Source: Runella sp.
GTDB lineage: Bacteria > Bacteroidota > Bacteroidia > Cytophagales > Spirosomataceae
NCBI RefSeq assembly: GCF_027484545.1
Contig: NZ_JAIXST010000304.1
Location: 1-64,000 of the forward strand
Direction of reading: 5' to 3'
Length of the DNA stretch: 64,000 bases
Shown here: piece by piece, positions 53,245 to 62,682 of the stretch
How positions within the stretch are numbered: the first letter of the stretch is position 1
Layout of the letters: every line of letters starts with the position of its first letter
Translations under genes and position numbers: made by a program
Notes under the pieces: generated by a model
The model's input: only the letters and a program-made list of their open reading frames with translations
The model's database searches: none
What the model was told of the DNA's origin: nothing

Positions 53245-53505
53245 TTACTTCTCAAACTCGTCTTTACCAAGTAGCTGTGATATGTGATAAACTTCGTCAC
53301 AATCCACAAAAGAAAACATAATCCCATCAATAATCTGCCACGCTTTACGCTGTTGAGCAGATAGTTTTTCAATAGACGGAAAACGGTTTAATGGTGTTAC
53401 AATTTTCCGTCCGTCTAAAAATTCTACCGACATTTTACCCCGTGATGTAAAGCCTATTTTTTTGATAGTAGGTTGTATACCAATATAGCCCTGTAATTGC
53501 GTCAT
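53245..53505 (-). CDS. DUF2442 domain protein (antitoxin-like partner)
   Basis: 86 residues with the DUF2442 pattern: KKIGFTSRGKMSVEFLDGRKIVTPLNRFPSIEKLSAQQRKAWQI (DGR, then PLNRFP) and a short C-terminal tail. Such proteins are usually encoded directly after a DUF4160 protein, and the pair has been suggested to be a toxin-antitoxin module. Here the start overlaps the DUF4160 stop by four bases. Confidence 0.88.
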   Translation of the reverse strand: MTQLQGYIGIQPTIKKIGFTSRGKMSVEFLDGRKIVTPLNRFPSIEKLSAQQRKAWQIIDGIMFSFVDCDEVYHISQLLGKDEFEK

Positions 53506-53786
53506 AAGCTGTAAATGTTTAATATTTCTACTTTTTCGCCATTCTTAAAACGTTCAATATGCTCTAAGATTTGGGGCAAATTTCCCTTAATAACTTCCAA
53601 AGCAGTATTTATTTCTGAATTTGTTAACTCTCCTTGCTCAAAAGCCTCAATTCCATTTTCTATCCAAATCTTAGCAGCCCTTTGATATCCCTTTTTGCCT
53701 CTGATAACGTGCAAATGCAAACGCTCTTGTAAATCATAAGAATAAAAAAAGAATTGCAAAAATCGGTAAATAATTATTTTAGGCAT
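53502..53786 (-). CDS. DUF4160 domain protein (toxin-like partner)
   Basis: 94 residues from MPKIIIYRFLQFFFYSYD. The family motif is the HxHV segment in RLHLHVIRGKKGYQRAAKIW, followed by ELTNSEINTALEVIKGNLPQILEHIERF. A longer frame to 53954 exists but its first 56 residues are AT-rich, run into the 28-bp hairpin and resemble nothing. The pair is bracketed by two identical 28-bp hairpins, as if inserted as a cassette. Confidence 0.85.
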   Translation of the reverse strand: MPKIIIYRFLQFFFYSYDLQERLHLHVIRGKKGYQRAAKIWIENGIEAFEQGELTNSEINTALEVIKGNLPQILEHIERFKNGEKVEILNIYSL

Positions 53787-53906
53787 ATGATATCTTCCAA
53801 AGTAGCCACTTTTCGACTCATTCGTCTTACTTCTTCTTTTACTTCCATTTCTGATTAAATTATCAATCACTTTCCAAAAATAAAACAAAACCCGCCCAAA
53901 AACAAA

Positions 53907-53934
53907 AATAGCAGACTCCGAAGAATCTGCTATT
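53907..53934. repeat. 28-bp hairpin, copy 2 (downstream of the SusCD-operon lipoprotein gene)
   Basis: The same 28 bases as at 53148, 23 bp after the lipoprotein stop (minus strand), with an A/T-rich flank including TTTT on that side. Likely the original terminator of the SusC-SusD operon. Confidence 0.85.
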
Positions 53935-53956
53935 TTAAAAAGAGACAAAACCAATA

Positions 53957-54634
53957 TTACCTCACAATGAAGTTCAAACGGCAGTTTGCATTGGCTTGTG
54001 ATACCGGAGTTGGGTCAAGACAGATACTGTCTTCGTTCCATACTTTAAATACAAGACCTGTGCTGGTAGTCAATTCCCAAGTTACAACAAAAGCATCAGC
54101 AGCAGCGCCTGTTCTTGCTCCCTGTAAACGTGCTCCCGCAGGGCGAGGGCGTGCTGGGTTTTCAAATACCTTCACATCTTTTACTTTATCGTATTTTACT
54201 GTAGCATCTTTGTAGAGATTATAAATCTCCGCAGGAGTGATACTGAACGAGTTCCACTGACGATTGGCAGTTGGGGCGTCAATCGTTTTTACAACTTTTC
54301 CTCCACTACCCAAAGAAACCGTCTTAGGGTTACCATCGGGATCCGTGTAAGACTCAATCATATCTACTTTAATTACAATTTTATTAACCGTCAATTGATT
54401 ATCCAGCGATACCCAACGGATTTTGAAGTCAATTTTAGCAGCATCCTGAGCCGTAAGCGGAAAAGTTTTCGCATTGGCGGCAATGTTAGCTTTTCCGGCC
54501 TCTGCTACTCCGTCAAAAACGCCCCAACCATGAACACCCGGTTCCCAAGGTTTATTGGGGTTAAGCGATTCATCACGACAACCAACCAGAAGGAAAATCG
54601 CGAGTGATAATGAATATATAAGTGTTTTTTTCAT
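53957..54634 (-). CDS. Small lipoprotein of the SusC/SusD operon
   Basis: 225 residues with lipoprotein signal (MKKTLIYSLSLAIFLLVGCRDE) and a lipobox Cys. The mature part begins PNKPWEPGVHGWGVFDG and is beta-rich (IDFKIRWVSLDNQLTVNKIVIKVDMIE). No named family recognised. Third gene after SusD in the same direction, so probably a surface-exposed partner that binds or processes the substrate imported by the SusC-SusD pair. Confidence 0.75.
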   Translation of the reverse strand: MKKTLIYSLSLAIFLLVGCRDESLNPNKPWEPGVHGWGVFDGVAEAGKANIAANAKTFPLTAQDAAKIDFKIRWVSLDNQLTVNKIVIKVDMIESYTDPDGNPKTVSLGSGGKVVKTIDAPTANRQWNSFSITPAEIYNLYKDATVKYDKVKDVKVFENPARPRPAGARLQGARTGAAADAFVVTWELTTSTGLVFKVWNEDSICLDPTPVSQANANCRLNFIVR

Positions 54635-54663
54635 TGTTTATCTTTCTTTAGGTTTTGAGGAAC

Positions 54664-54694
54664 GGAGAATGTCAAATGTGTTTCGACATTCTCC
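54664..54694. repeat. Dispersed inverted repeat GAATGTC / GACATTC, second copy
   Basis: GGAGAATGTC (54664-54673) and GACATTCTCC (54685-54694), an exact ten-base dyad. Related to 30830-30870, both with GTCAAATG beside the arm. It lies between the lipoprotein and susD. Confidence 0.6.
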
Positions 54695-54714
54695 ATTTAA
54701 AATTCGTCACTTTC

Positions 54715-56442
54715 TTAAAACTCCCACTTCACTTTCACTTTATCCCAGAAGATTGGATCACGGTCAAAAATGACATCCGAAATGTATTTCTGAGCATTCG
54801 TAGGGTTCAATGCACCTTCCGATTGTGGATAAGGCAAACGCAAAGCGTATTGACGCGGCGGCTTAGAGATGGGTGTCATAATACCTACCGAAAACTGTCT
54901 GAATTGGCTTTGGATTGGGTAACCCGTACGGCGCTGGAAATTCCACAAATCCATTCCCTGTCCCCATGAGCAGAACCAAATTTGCTTGGCTACTACGTTC
55001 AATTTAGCTGCATTTGTAGCAGCAGCATCGTATAGTTTCAACCACTCATCCACGTAAGCAGTAATATCAGCCGCTGCTGGTGCTTTGGCGCGGGTTGGAT
55101 CTGATTTCAAACCTTGTGCTACTACCACCGCAATTTGCTCACGCATAGCTGCTTCAAACAATGCCTTGGCATCGCCCGTCACACCCGTATTATCTAAAAT
55201 TGCCTCAATTTGGTAGTACTTCGTATTCCAACTGTGAATAATAGGCCATTGACCATCACCACCCGTATTGAGGGCCGCCTGTCCTGTCAATGCTACCGCA
55301 GGAACAGTTTTGTCAGAATAAACCCCACCCGCAGGATAGCAACCCGGCGTAGTACGCAACGGGCCATCGGCTGCTGCCCCTGATACATCTCCGCGGTCAC
55401 GGCCAAAATAGCCTGCAATGTACGCTATCTCAGAAGCTGGCAAATTACCCGTAAAGCCAAAAACTCTTTTGTATTCATCCAAGAACGTGGCACGTAAAGG
55501 CAAGTAAGAACCCCCAAAAGGAGTTGTACCACGGTCGGTTGGGTTGTTTTGGTCTAAAACGCGGCTTGTTTGACGGTAGAAATAGAATGGCAAACGTGGG
55601 TCTTTGTTCAAAATCATCTCACCCATCAATTGATGGTTGATATAGCCTGGGTCACCAAGACCTGCGTAAGTACCGTACCAAGGGTGTGTGTTTCTTTCAG
55701 GAGCCACTTGTTTAGAAAACAAGTAAGACCAGTTTTGAGCAGCAGTAGTAATATAACCACCTGCCTCAAAAGCTGCTTTTAGTTCTGCGTTACCATTGGC
55801 ACGGCCCTTGCGAGACGTAAGCAACAAACGAAGTTTTACTGTTCTGGCGATACGCGTCCAAGTAGTAGCATTACCACCACCGATGTAGTCATTTTGTACC
55901 GCTACAGGCTGTGGCTTGGCCAATTCTACTATGGCTTGGTCGCACAACTTTAGTAAGTCTTCGTAAATCTCTGAATCCTTGTCAAACTTAGGCGTTTTGT
56001 TGGGCTCGGCAGCGTTGCCTTTCCAAGCTTCGCTATAGGGAATGTCTCCAAACATATCAACCATGTGGCCTACAGAAAATGCTTTCAACGTAAGGGCAAT
56101 GCCACGGTATCTTGGATTTTTACCATCGGCCGAGCCTTTCAACATTTCTTCGATGGTCTGTAATGCTCTGAAGTTACCATTCCAAGTACCCTGAAAAGAG
56201 GTATTGCTAAGATTGTAAGAATCAGAACTTGTGCTTAGACCTGCAAAACCCATTGCTGCATCATTAACGGCAAGGTGTGCACCAACAGCCGCATTTTCTG
56301 CTACAGGCAATAACAGCGCCAACGAACCCGTGGCAGGGCGGTTGGGGTCAGTGTTGATATCCAATTCTGTCAGTTGGCAAGAACTCGCAATCGCAATAAG
56401 TCCTCCCAAAGCCAGTGTTTTAATGCTATTTTTATAATTCAT
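54715..56442 (-). CDS. SusD/RagB family nutrient-binding lipoprotein
   Basis: 575 residues. Lipoprotein signal (LGGLIAIASSCQL) then SusD-like_2 features: ELDINTDPNRPATGSLA at the N-terminus, and helical SusD repeats with GRDRGDVSGAAADGPL and WFCSWGQGMDLWNFQRRTGYP near the C-terminus. It caps the SusC channel at the cell surface and binds the oligosaccharide or peptide. 123 bp downstream of susC. Confidence 0.95.
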   Translation of the reverse strand: MNYKNSIKTLALGGLIAIASSCQLTELDINTDPNRPATGSLALLLPVAENAAVGAHLAVNDAAMGFAGLSTSSDSYNLSNTSFQGTWNGNFRALQTIEEMLKGSADGKNPRYRGIALTLKAFSVGHMVDMFGDIPYSEAWKGNAAEPNKTPKFDKDSEIYEDLLKLCDQAIVELAKPQPVAVQNDYIGGGNATTWTRIARTVKLRLLLTSRKGRANGNAELKAAFEAGGYITTAAQNWSYLFSKQVAPERNTHPWYGTYAGLGDPGYINHQLMGEMILNKDPRLPFYFYRQTSRVLDQNNPTDRGTTPFGGSYLPLRATFLDEYKRVFGFTGNLPASEIAYIAGYFGRDRGDVSGAAADGPLRTTPGCYPAGGVYSDKTVPAVALTGQAALNTGGDGQWPIIHSWNTKYYQIEAILDNTGVTGDAKALFEAAMREQIAVVVAQGLKSDPTRAKAPAAADITAYVDEWLKLYDAAATNAAKLNVVAKQIWFCSWGQGMDLWNFQRRTGYPIQSQFRQFSVGIMTPISKPPRQYALRLPYPQSEGALNPTNAQKYISDVIFDRDPIFWDKVKVKWEF

Positions 56443-56565
56443 TAGTTTGTGTCTTTTGAGTGATTAATGATAGTAGTGAGTAGTGAGTATAGAGTAGTGA
56501 GTAGTGTGAGATTTTTCTCATTTCTATATACTCATTACTTTATACTTAATACTCAATACTTAAAA
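56443..56565. repeat. Low-complexity TAGTGAG tracts between susC and susD
   Basis: Repeated TAGTAGTGAGTAGTGAGTA-like units at 56473-56510 and a roughly complementary tract CTCATTACTTTATACTTAATACTCAATACT at 56520-56561. These give an imperfect long dyad, possibly an attenuator that sets susD below or above susC. Confidence 0.5.
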
Positions 56566-59500
56566 TTAGAACGTTGCAGTTAAGTTGATACCAAAACGAC
56601 GAGTCGAAGGCGAAGCTCCCAAATCAAATCCCTGAATGTTGGAATCCGAGAAGTTCGACAAGATTTCAGGGTCAAAGTTCAAGCCCGGCAACATGTTTGG
56701 TGCGTAGAACCACAAGTTACGACCTGATGCCGACAAACGAAGTCCACCAAATACTTTCGCGTATTTCTTCAGGAATGTTTTTGGAACTTCATAGCCCAAA
56801 GAAACCTCACGAATACGTATTACCGACGCATCGTAAATGTTTACCTCATCCGAACCATAAGCACCGTATCCATCAGAGAAGTGGTACTGGAACGCTGACA
56901 TTGCAATAGTATTTTTGATTGGCTTGCCGTCGTCACCTAACAAAGGCTTATAAGTTGTAGGATCTCCCAATACACCTGGGATTACGCGCATACCTTCGCG
57001 ATCTTCCGAGTTTTTCAACTGACCACGCAACAACAACGAAGCCGCCGTAGAAGAGAACAAGCTTCCGCCCGCTTTGTAATCAATCAGAATGTTCAAATTG
57101 AAGCCTTTGAATGAAATAGTGTTGGTCCAACCTACTGTATATTTGGTATTAGGGTCACCAATAATAGTCGAACCAGCAGCACGGATTGGCAAACCAGTAT
57201 TGGGGTTAATCAACAAATTACCGTTTTCGTCGCGGGCATTTACTGAACCATAAATTTGTCCATAAGGCAATCCGTTACGGAAAATAGTACCCAAAGCAGA
57301 AAGACCAGTACCGCCAATGAAGATTTCACCGCCTGGGCCAGCATCTTCCACTTTTGAACGAATGCGGGTATAAGCTACGAAAGAAGTCCATGTAAAGCCG
57401 TTACGCAATTTCACAGGAACAAGCGTTAAGCCCAATTCCCAGCCTTTATTTGTGATTTTACCGGCATTGGTGATTTCAGTATTAAAACCAGTAGTGTTTG
57501 GCAATTGACGTGTAACGATCAAATCGGTAGAATTACGATTAAAATACGCCAAATCCACACCAATGCGGTTATTCAAGAATTGTAACTCTGTACCAAGCTC
57601 TATTTCAGAGGTAAATTCCGGTCTTAAGGTTGCATTGTTCAACTGACTTGGCAATGAAGCCGTTGAAATAGCGGTGGCGTTGTAGAAAGTACGGCTAAGG
57701 TTGTAAGCCGTATTTACTTGATAAGGATCGGCATCTTTACCTACCTTGGCGTAGTTGGCTCTGATTTTACCAAAATTGATAATATTCTTTGGTAAATTAA
57801 ACGCATCGGTAAAGATGAACGAAGCTGATATCGCTGGATACAAGTAAGTATTGTTGGCGGCCGGTAAAGTCGAAGAACGGTCTTGACGAGCCGAAGCCGT
57901 TAAAAACAAATAATTACTGTAACCTAAAGTCAATTCAGAAAAAACACCATACAAACGACGCTTACGAGAAAATTCATACGCAGTTTGGGTCAAGGTAGCA
58001 GCAGTAGTTAATACGTTGGCATCAATCACAGGAGAACCTGACACACCTGATTCACTGTAACTACGCTCGTTGGGGTTGAAACCTACCAATAACTTCGCGT
58101 TGATTTTTTCGCTAAAATCGTGTTGCGCCGTAGCCAAGAAAGTAAAATCAACCTCTGTATTGGTCAAGTCTTGACGTAATACAGAACCCAAAGGTTGGAA
58201 AGTACCCCCTGGACGAATCGTGTTACGACGAATTTCAGAATAAGTGTTCAAACCACCACGGGCTGTTAAATTCAACCAAGGGGTAACGTCATAGCTTAAC
58301 GCCATATTTCCGTACGCACGGTTTACGCTTGAGTTATACAAGTTGTATTTAGCCGTCCAAAGTGGGTTGTCAAGCGCGCGATAGAATACGTTTGAACCAT
58401 CCACCGGGTTTTCAAAAGGATAACCGCCTAAATCGTAGTTACGTGGTAAGTAAAACAAACGGCTATAAATAGACCCTGCTGAAGCCAAACCACCGTAGTC
58501 TGCATAGTAACCAGCACCTGACTGTGGACTCATTTGGTTGGTGCGCGTGTAAGCTACACTACCACTTACGTTCAAGCCGTTTACAAGAGTTGCATTACCA
58601 CCAAAACTCAAAGTAGTACGTTCTGTAGATGAGTTAGGCACAATACCTTCATTTTTGGTACGTGACATCGAAGCATTGATAGATGTCTTGTCACCTGTAG
58701 AGTTGATTTGGATCCCGTTTTCCAATACTTTTCCCTGACGGAAGAATGCCCCTACGATGTCATACGCTTTCAATGGTACAGCAATACCACGGCCATTGGC
58801 TTGCATCAATTCAGGGAAGGCGGCTTGATAACGTGCTGCTCCAAAAGGCACAGTAGCATCAACCAATGGATGAGGGATGGTACCCGCTGGAAAATCTGGA
58901 TCAATTACTTTAGAGTAACGTTCAAAACCTAAACCAGCATTAATACGGTCAACGGCATCAGGCATTGCAGTACCCCAGTTTCCGATAAAACCACCGTTAT
59001 AAGTTTGGTTTGAACCTTGCGTGTAGCTATCTTGGTATTCTGGCAATGAAGATACGTTTTCAACCGAATACGAAGAGTTATAAGTCACTTCCAAGCCTTT
59101 GCGAGCCGATTTGCTACCTGCTTTTGTGGTGATTACGATTACCCCGTTAGCCGCACGAGAACCGTACAAAGCCGAAGCAGCTGCACCTTTCAATACCGTC
59201 ATTGACTCAATGTTGTTAGGGTCAATATCATACGCACGGTTTGATGTAACTGTATTTTGGTTGTAACCTTGTGTAGAGTTTACTCCGTTATCAAAAGGAA
59301 TACCGTCTACTACGAAAAGGGGCTGGTTGTTACCGGTAAATGAGTTATTACCACGAATCGTGATACGCGTACCTGCACCCGGAGCACCGTTACCCGCGGT
59401 GATGTTTACGCCCGGTACTTTTCCACTTAATGCACGCAATGGATCTGGCTCAGAACGCTGCTGAAGATCAGAGCCTTTTACATTTGAAACTGCAAATGCC

Positions 59501-59856
59501 AACGCTTTTTTGTCGCGTTGGATACCTACCGCCGTTACCACAACTTCGGACAATTGCTTGGTATCAGCAGCCAAAACAACATTGATTGCAGTACGAGTAC
59601 CAACTGCAATCTCTTGCGTGAGTGTACCAACAAAACTGAAAACTAAAGTGGCACTGTTAGGAGCATCAATGGAATAGCTTCCGCTTCCGTCTGTATTCAC
59701 GCCCTTCGATGTACCTTTTACTACAACCGACACGCCCGGCAAGGCACTCCCGTCCTCGGCCGAGGTAACTTTTCCCGTAATCTTGCGATCTTGAGCCACC
59801 ACTGTGACACAACCAGCGCATACCAACAGGAAGCTCAGAAATAGAATTTTCCTCAT
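56566..59856 (-). CDS. SusC/RagA family TonB-linked outer-membrane transporter
   Basis: 1096 residues. Signal peptide (FLLVCAGCVTVVAQ), carboxypeptidase-D-like regulatory domain with KVTSAEDGSALPGVSVVVKGTSKGVNT, then the plug domain LQQRSEPDPLRALSGKVPGVNIT, VDGIPFDNGVNS and AASALYGSRAANGVIVITTK, all hallmarks of SusC. The barrel follows and ends with a TATF C-terminus. It imports glycans or peptides with SusD. No sigma or anti-sigma gene precedes it, so regulation may be by the leader or a distant regulator. Confidence 0.97.
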   Translation of the reverse strand: MRKILFLSFLLVCAGCVTVVAQDRKITGKVTSAEDGSALPGVSVVVKGTSKGVNTDGSGSYSIDAPNSATLVFSFVGTLTQEIAVGTRTAINVVLAADTKQLSEVVVTAVGIQRDKKALAFAVSNVKGSDLQQRSEPDPLRALSGKVPGVNITAGNGAPGAGTRITIRGNNSFTGNNQPLFVVDGIPFDNGVNSTQGYNQNTVTSNRAYDIDPNNIESMTVLKGAAASALYGSRAANGVIVITTKAGSKSARKGLEVTYNSSYSVENVSSLPEYQDSYTQGSNQTYNGGFIGNWGTAMPDAVDRINAGLGFERYSKVIDPDFPAGTIPHPLVDATVPFGAARYQAAFPELMQANGRGIAVPLKAYDIVGAFFRQGKVLENGIQINSTGDKTSINASMSRTKNEGIVPNSSTERTTLSFGGNATLVNGLNVSGSVAYTRTNQMSPQSGAGYYADYGGLASAGSIYSRLFYLPRNYDLGGYPFENPVDGSNVFYRALDNPLWTAKYNLYNSSVNRAYGNMALSYDVTPWLNLTARGGLNTYSEIRRNTIRPGGTFQPLGSVLRQDLTNTEVDFTFLATAQHDFSEKINAKLLVGFNPNERSYSESGVSGSPVIDANVLTTAATLTQTAYEFSRKRRLYGVFSELTLGYSNYLFLTASARQDRSSTLPAANNTYLYPAISASFIFTDAFNLPKNIINFGKIRANYAKVGKDADPYQVNTAYNLSRTFYNATAISTASLPSQLNNATLRPEFTSEIELGTELQFLNNRIGVDLAYFNRNSTDLIVTRQLPNTTGFNTEITNAGKITNKGWELGLTLVPVKLRNGFTWTSFVAYTRIRSKVEDAGPGGEIFIGGTGLSALGTIFRNGLPYGQIYGSVNARDENGNLLINPNTGLPIRAAGSTIIGDPNTKYTVGWTNTISFKGFNLNILIDYKAGGSLFSSTAASLLLRGQLKNSEDREGMRVIPGVLGDPTTYKPLLGDDGKPIKNTIAMSAFQYHFSDGYGAYGSDEVNIYDASVIRIREVSLGYEVPKTFLKKYAKVFGGLRLSASGRNLWFYAPNMLPGLNFDPEILSNFSDSNIQGFDLGASPSTRRFGINLTATF

Positions 59857-60471
59857 AAGGATGTTTGATTTGATTTAGTTTGGTTAGATAAGTGAAACAT
59901 GAATTATTGATAAAATCGCATAAACGCATTCGTTAATCGAGTTATGGACTCGAAACAACAAGAAAATGAATTACTATTAGTTTAATTTTAATACTACCAG
60001 TCTAATAGTCTACACTATAAGAGATTATGGAAATACTGCCATAGACTATTAGAACTGATAATTATGGCTGTGAAGAAAAAAAATGAGTGGAGGTATAATT
60101 TTCGTTCATAGGGATTTAGCTAGGTTAAGAAAAGTTTATGTCCGTAAAATAAATCAAATAATATAATAAATCAAATACCTCCTGTTTTACGTAAGTGTTA
60201 ATTTCAATAAAAAATTAATGTGAAAAAAGCTGTATTTTAAAAAGAAGTTTTTGCTAAAAAACTGGTTTTTGAGCGGATATTCTAAGTATTTAGGCATATT
60301 CGTGGGTACACAACCCCCCAAAAAACGGTTTGCAATTGAAAGAAAAAAAATGTAAAAATTCTTTAAAAAGTACAATAGAAAATTTAAATAAGATTAACAC
60401 ATAAAATTTGGTTTTATGCTTTTAACGGACTTTGGTCTTCAAAAAAGGGGGATTGGTCTATTGTGGGAGGG
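59857..60471. promoter_or_regulatory. Long upstream region of the SusC operon
   Basis: 615 bp, AT-rich. It contains the dyad TCTAATAGTCTA (60001-60012) / TAGACTATTAGA (60042-60053) with a 29-base loop, and a smaller one TCGAGT-TATGG-ACTCGA (59937-59953). Both lie in the leader of susC. I could not find a clean TAnnTTTG box on the minus strand. No other gene is seen; the 60187-60375 frame is low complexity. Confidence 0.5.
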
Positions 60472-61254
60472 CTATAAAAGTAGTGCTGGGCTCCGGTTTT
60501 TTAGAAAAGTGGCAAAAGCTTCTGATTTCTTTACCGCCTGAACACCAACCATAAAAATTTCGCGTGCTTTCCTTACATCAAAAATGTCATAACGGCCTAC
60601 TTCTTTGGGTTCAAAAACAAGGTGGCATTGCCGGAGCCGTTCCTGGGTCTTGTTTCTTACCGCCAGGAGTAAACTGCGCTCTACAACGTTGCGCATGGAA
60701 CTGATTGGTTTGTCATACGCAAAGTGATTGCAATTAGCTCCGATAATAAAATCAGCCTTTTGACCAATCAGCGGTTCGATAGGAAGGTTGTTTAAGACTG
60801 CCCCATCTACAAATAGTTTTTTTTGAAATCGAATAGGTTCAAAAATACCTGGTAAGCAACTTGATGCCATTAATGGACGAATCAGCTCTCCTGAATGAAA
60901 ATAGACGGTTTCTCCGGCTTCAATATCGGTAGCGGCTACAGTTAAGGGTATTTTCAATTTTTCAAAACTGTTAAGAGGCAACAATTGCCTATAAAGGTCT
61001 TCTACTTTGTCCATTCGCAATAATCCCGGTCCGTTAAATGAAGGACGTAAATATTTTAAAAAATTGGTTTTCAGTAAAAAACCAAGCACTTCATCGGGGG
61101 TATGGCCGTGCGAGATAAGGGCTCCAACGATAGCACCTGCACTTGTCCCTGCAATAAAATCAGGATGAATGCCTTGCTCCTGCAAAGCCTTAATAACTCC
61201 AAGGTGCATTATTCCCCGAGCGCCTCCTCCTGAAAGAACTAAGCCGATTGTCAT
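60472..61254 (-). CDS. Patatin-like phospholipase
   Basis: 260 residues: oxyanion loop SGGGARG at 8-14, nucleophile GTSAG at 36-40 with Ser38, and catalytic Asp in DGAVLNN at about 150. Without a signal peptide it acts in the cytoplasm or at the inner membrane as an acyl hydrolase. Divergent from nspC; no operon partner. Confidence 0.95.
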   Translation of the reverse strand: MTIGLVLSGGGARGIMHLGVIKALQEQGIHPDFIAGTSAGAIVGALISHGHTPDEVLGFLLKTNFLKYLRPSFNGPGLLRMDKVEDLYRQLLPLNSFEKLKIPLTVAATDIEAGETVYFHSGELIRPLMASSCLPGIFEPIRFQKKLFVDGAVLNNLPIEPLIGQKADFIIGANCNHFAYDKPISSMRNVVERSLLLAVRNKTQERLRQCHLVFEPKEVGRYDIFDVRKAREIFMVGVQAVKKSEAFATFLKNRSPALLL

Positions 61255-61340
61255 ACAGTATTAATTGTAAATGATGAATGAGTGAATTGAATAGTTATTC
61301 AAACCAAGTGAAAATAACAATAAAGTACTTCATATAGTTT

Positions 61341-61348
61341 TATCTTTG
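61341..61348 (+). promoter_or_regulatory. nspC: Candidate -7 box of nspC
   Basis: TATCTTTG matches TAnnTTTG, 46 bp before the ATG at 61395. Confidence 0.4.
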
Positions 61349-61394
61349 TCCCCATTCCGCATGAGCGGGCCTGATCATTCATACATCTACATTT

Positions 61395-62552
61395 ATGTCT
61401 ATTGATTTTTCAACTATTCCCTCCCCTTGTTTTGTATTAGAAGAGAGGCTTCTACGTCAGAATTTGCAATTAATTCGTAACGTAATGGATGAAGCGGGGT
61501 GTCAAATTATTTTGGCACTGAAGGGGTTTTCAATGTTTAGTGCATTTCCTATCGTAAAAGAATACCTTCCCGGGGCTACGGCCAGTTCGCTCCATGAAAT
61601 CAAGCTCATAAACGATTATTTGGGATATAAATCACATACCTATATTCCTGCATATCAGGACAGAGAGTTTGCTGAGGTACTTGAGCGGAGCAGTCACATC
61701 ACTTTTAATTCGTTATCCCAGTGGGAGCGATTTAAAGGACAGGTTAAGGCGTTTAATCAGGCAAATCCGGAAAGAATCATTTCCTGCGGAATTCGCGTAA
61801 ATCCTCAGTATTCGGAAGTGGAAACGGACATGTATAACCCATGTGTACCCGGCTCGCGACTTGGCGTGACTCGAACTCATTTGGGTGAGCAATTGCCGGA
61901 AGGAATGGAGGGAATTCATTTTCATACACTTTGTGAAAACGGTTCGGATGTATTGGAGCGTACATTGGAGGCTCTTGAAAGCCGTTTTGGTGATCTGCTT
62001 CATCAAGCTAAATGGCTTAATATGGGAGGAGGCCACCTGATGACTCGTGAAGGGTATGACATTTCAAAGCTTGTTAAGCTCATTAAGCAACTGAAAGAGA
62101 AATACAATTTGGAGGTGATTTTGGAGCCTGGGTCGGCTATTGCGTGGCGTACGGGTTATCTGACGTCTACCGTTTTAGATATTATGGAGAGCCAAGGTAT
62201 TCAAGTAGCTATTTTAGATACTTCTTTTGCAGCTCACATGCCTGATACGTTGGAAATGCCCTACAAACCTCGTATTTTAGGGGCTCATTACGAACCTATG
62301 GAAGGGATGCCTACGTATAGACTTGGGGGGATGACTTGTTTGGCGGGCGATTTTATGGGAGATTACTCTTTTGAAAAACCTTTAGAAATAGGAAGCCAAT
62401 TAGTATTTGATGATATGATTCATTATACAATGGTCAAAACTACTACTTTCAACGGTGTAAATCTTCCTTCCATTGGGATTTGGAAAACGGATGATACATT
62501 TCAACTGGTAAAACAGTACGGTTATGAGAGTTTTAAAGACAGACTGAGTTAG
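61395..62552 (+). CDS. nspC: Carboxynorspermidine decarboxylase
   Basis: 385 residues of the alanine-racemase-fold group: PLP lysine Lys43 in LALKGFSMFS, the TASSLHEIKLIN and GIRVNPQYSEVETDMYNPC blocks, GIHFHTLCENG, LNMGGGHLMTREGYD, LEPGSAIAW and, at the C-terminus, FDDMIHYTMVKTTTFNGVNLPSIGIW. It makes spermidine or norspermidine from the carboxy form. The usual partner carboxynorspermidine dehydrogenase is not in the window, so the pathway is split. Confidence 0.95.
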   Translation: MSIDFSTIPSPCFVLEERLLRQNLQLIRNVMDEAGCQIILALKGFSMFSAFPIVKEYLPGATASSLHEIKLINDYLGYKSHTYIPAYQDREFAEVLERSSHITFNSLSQWERFKGQVKAFNQANPERIISCGIRVNPQYSEVETDMYNPCVPGSRLGVTRTHLGEQLPEGMEGIHFHTLCENGSDVLERTLEALESRFGDLLHQAKWLNMGGGHLMTREGYDISKLVKLIKQLKEKYNLEVILEPGSAIAWRTGYLTSTVLDIMESQGIQVAILDTSFAAHMPDTLEMPYKPRILGAHYEPMEGMPTYRLGGMTCLAGDFMGDYSFEKPLEIGSQLVFDDMIHYTMVKTTTFNGVNLPSIGIWKTDDTFQLVKQYGYESFKDRLS

Positions 62553-62682
62553 AGTCAATTGTTTAGATACACTACTAACAGTAGTTGTCTTTAGAAATAC
62601 GCTTTGGTATATGAATTACTAACCTAAAGAGATTGAATTTGTTATATTCCTGTTTGAATTTTCACTCAATTTATGAAATTTC

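Noticed and set aside
53787..53954. N-terminal extension of the DUF4160 protein
   Set aside because: Covers the 28-bp hairpin and AT-rich leader; the family start MPKII is at 53786.
56473..56561. TAGTGAG repeats considered as a CRISPR array
   Set aside because: Units of a few bases without unique spacers, and no cas gene in the window.
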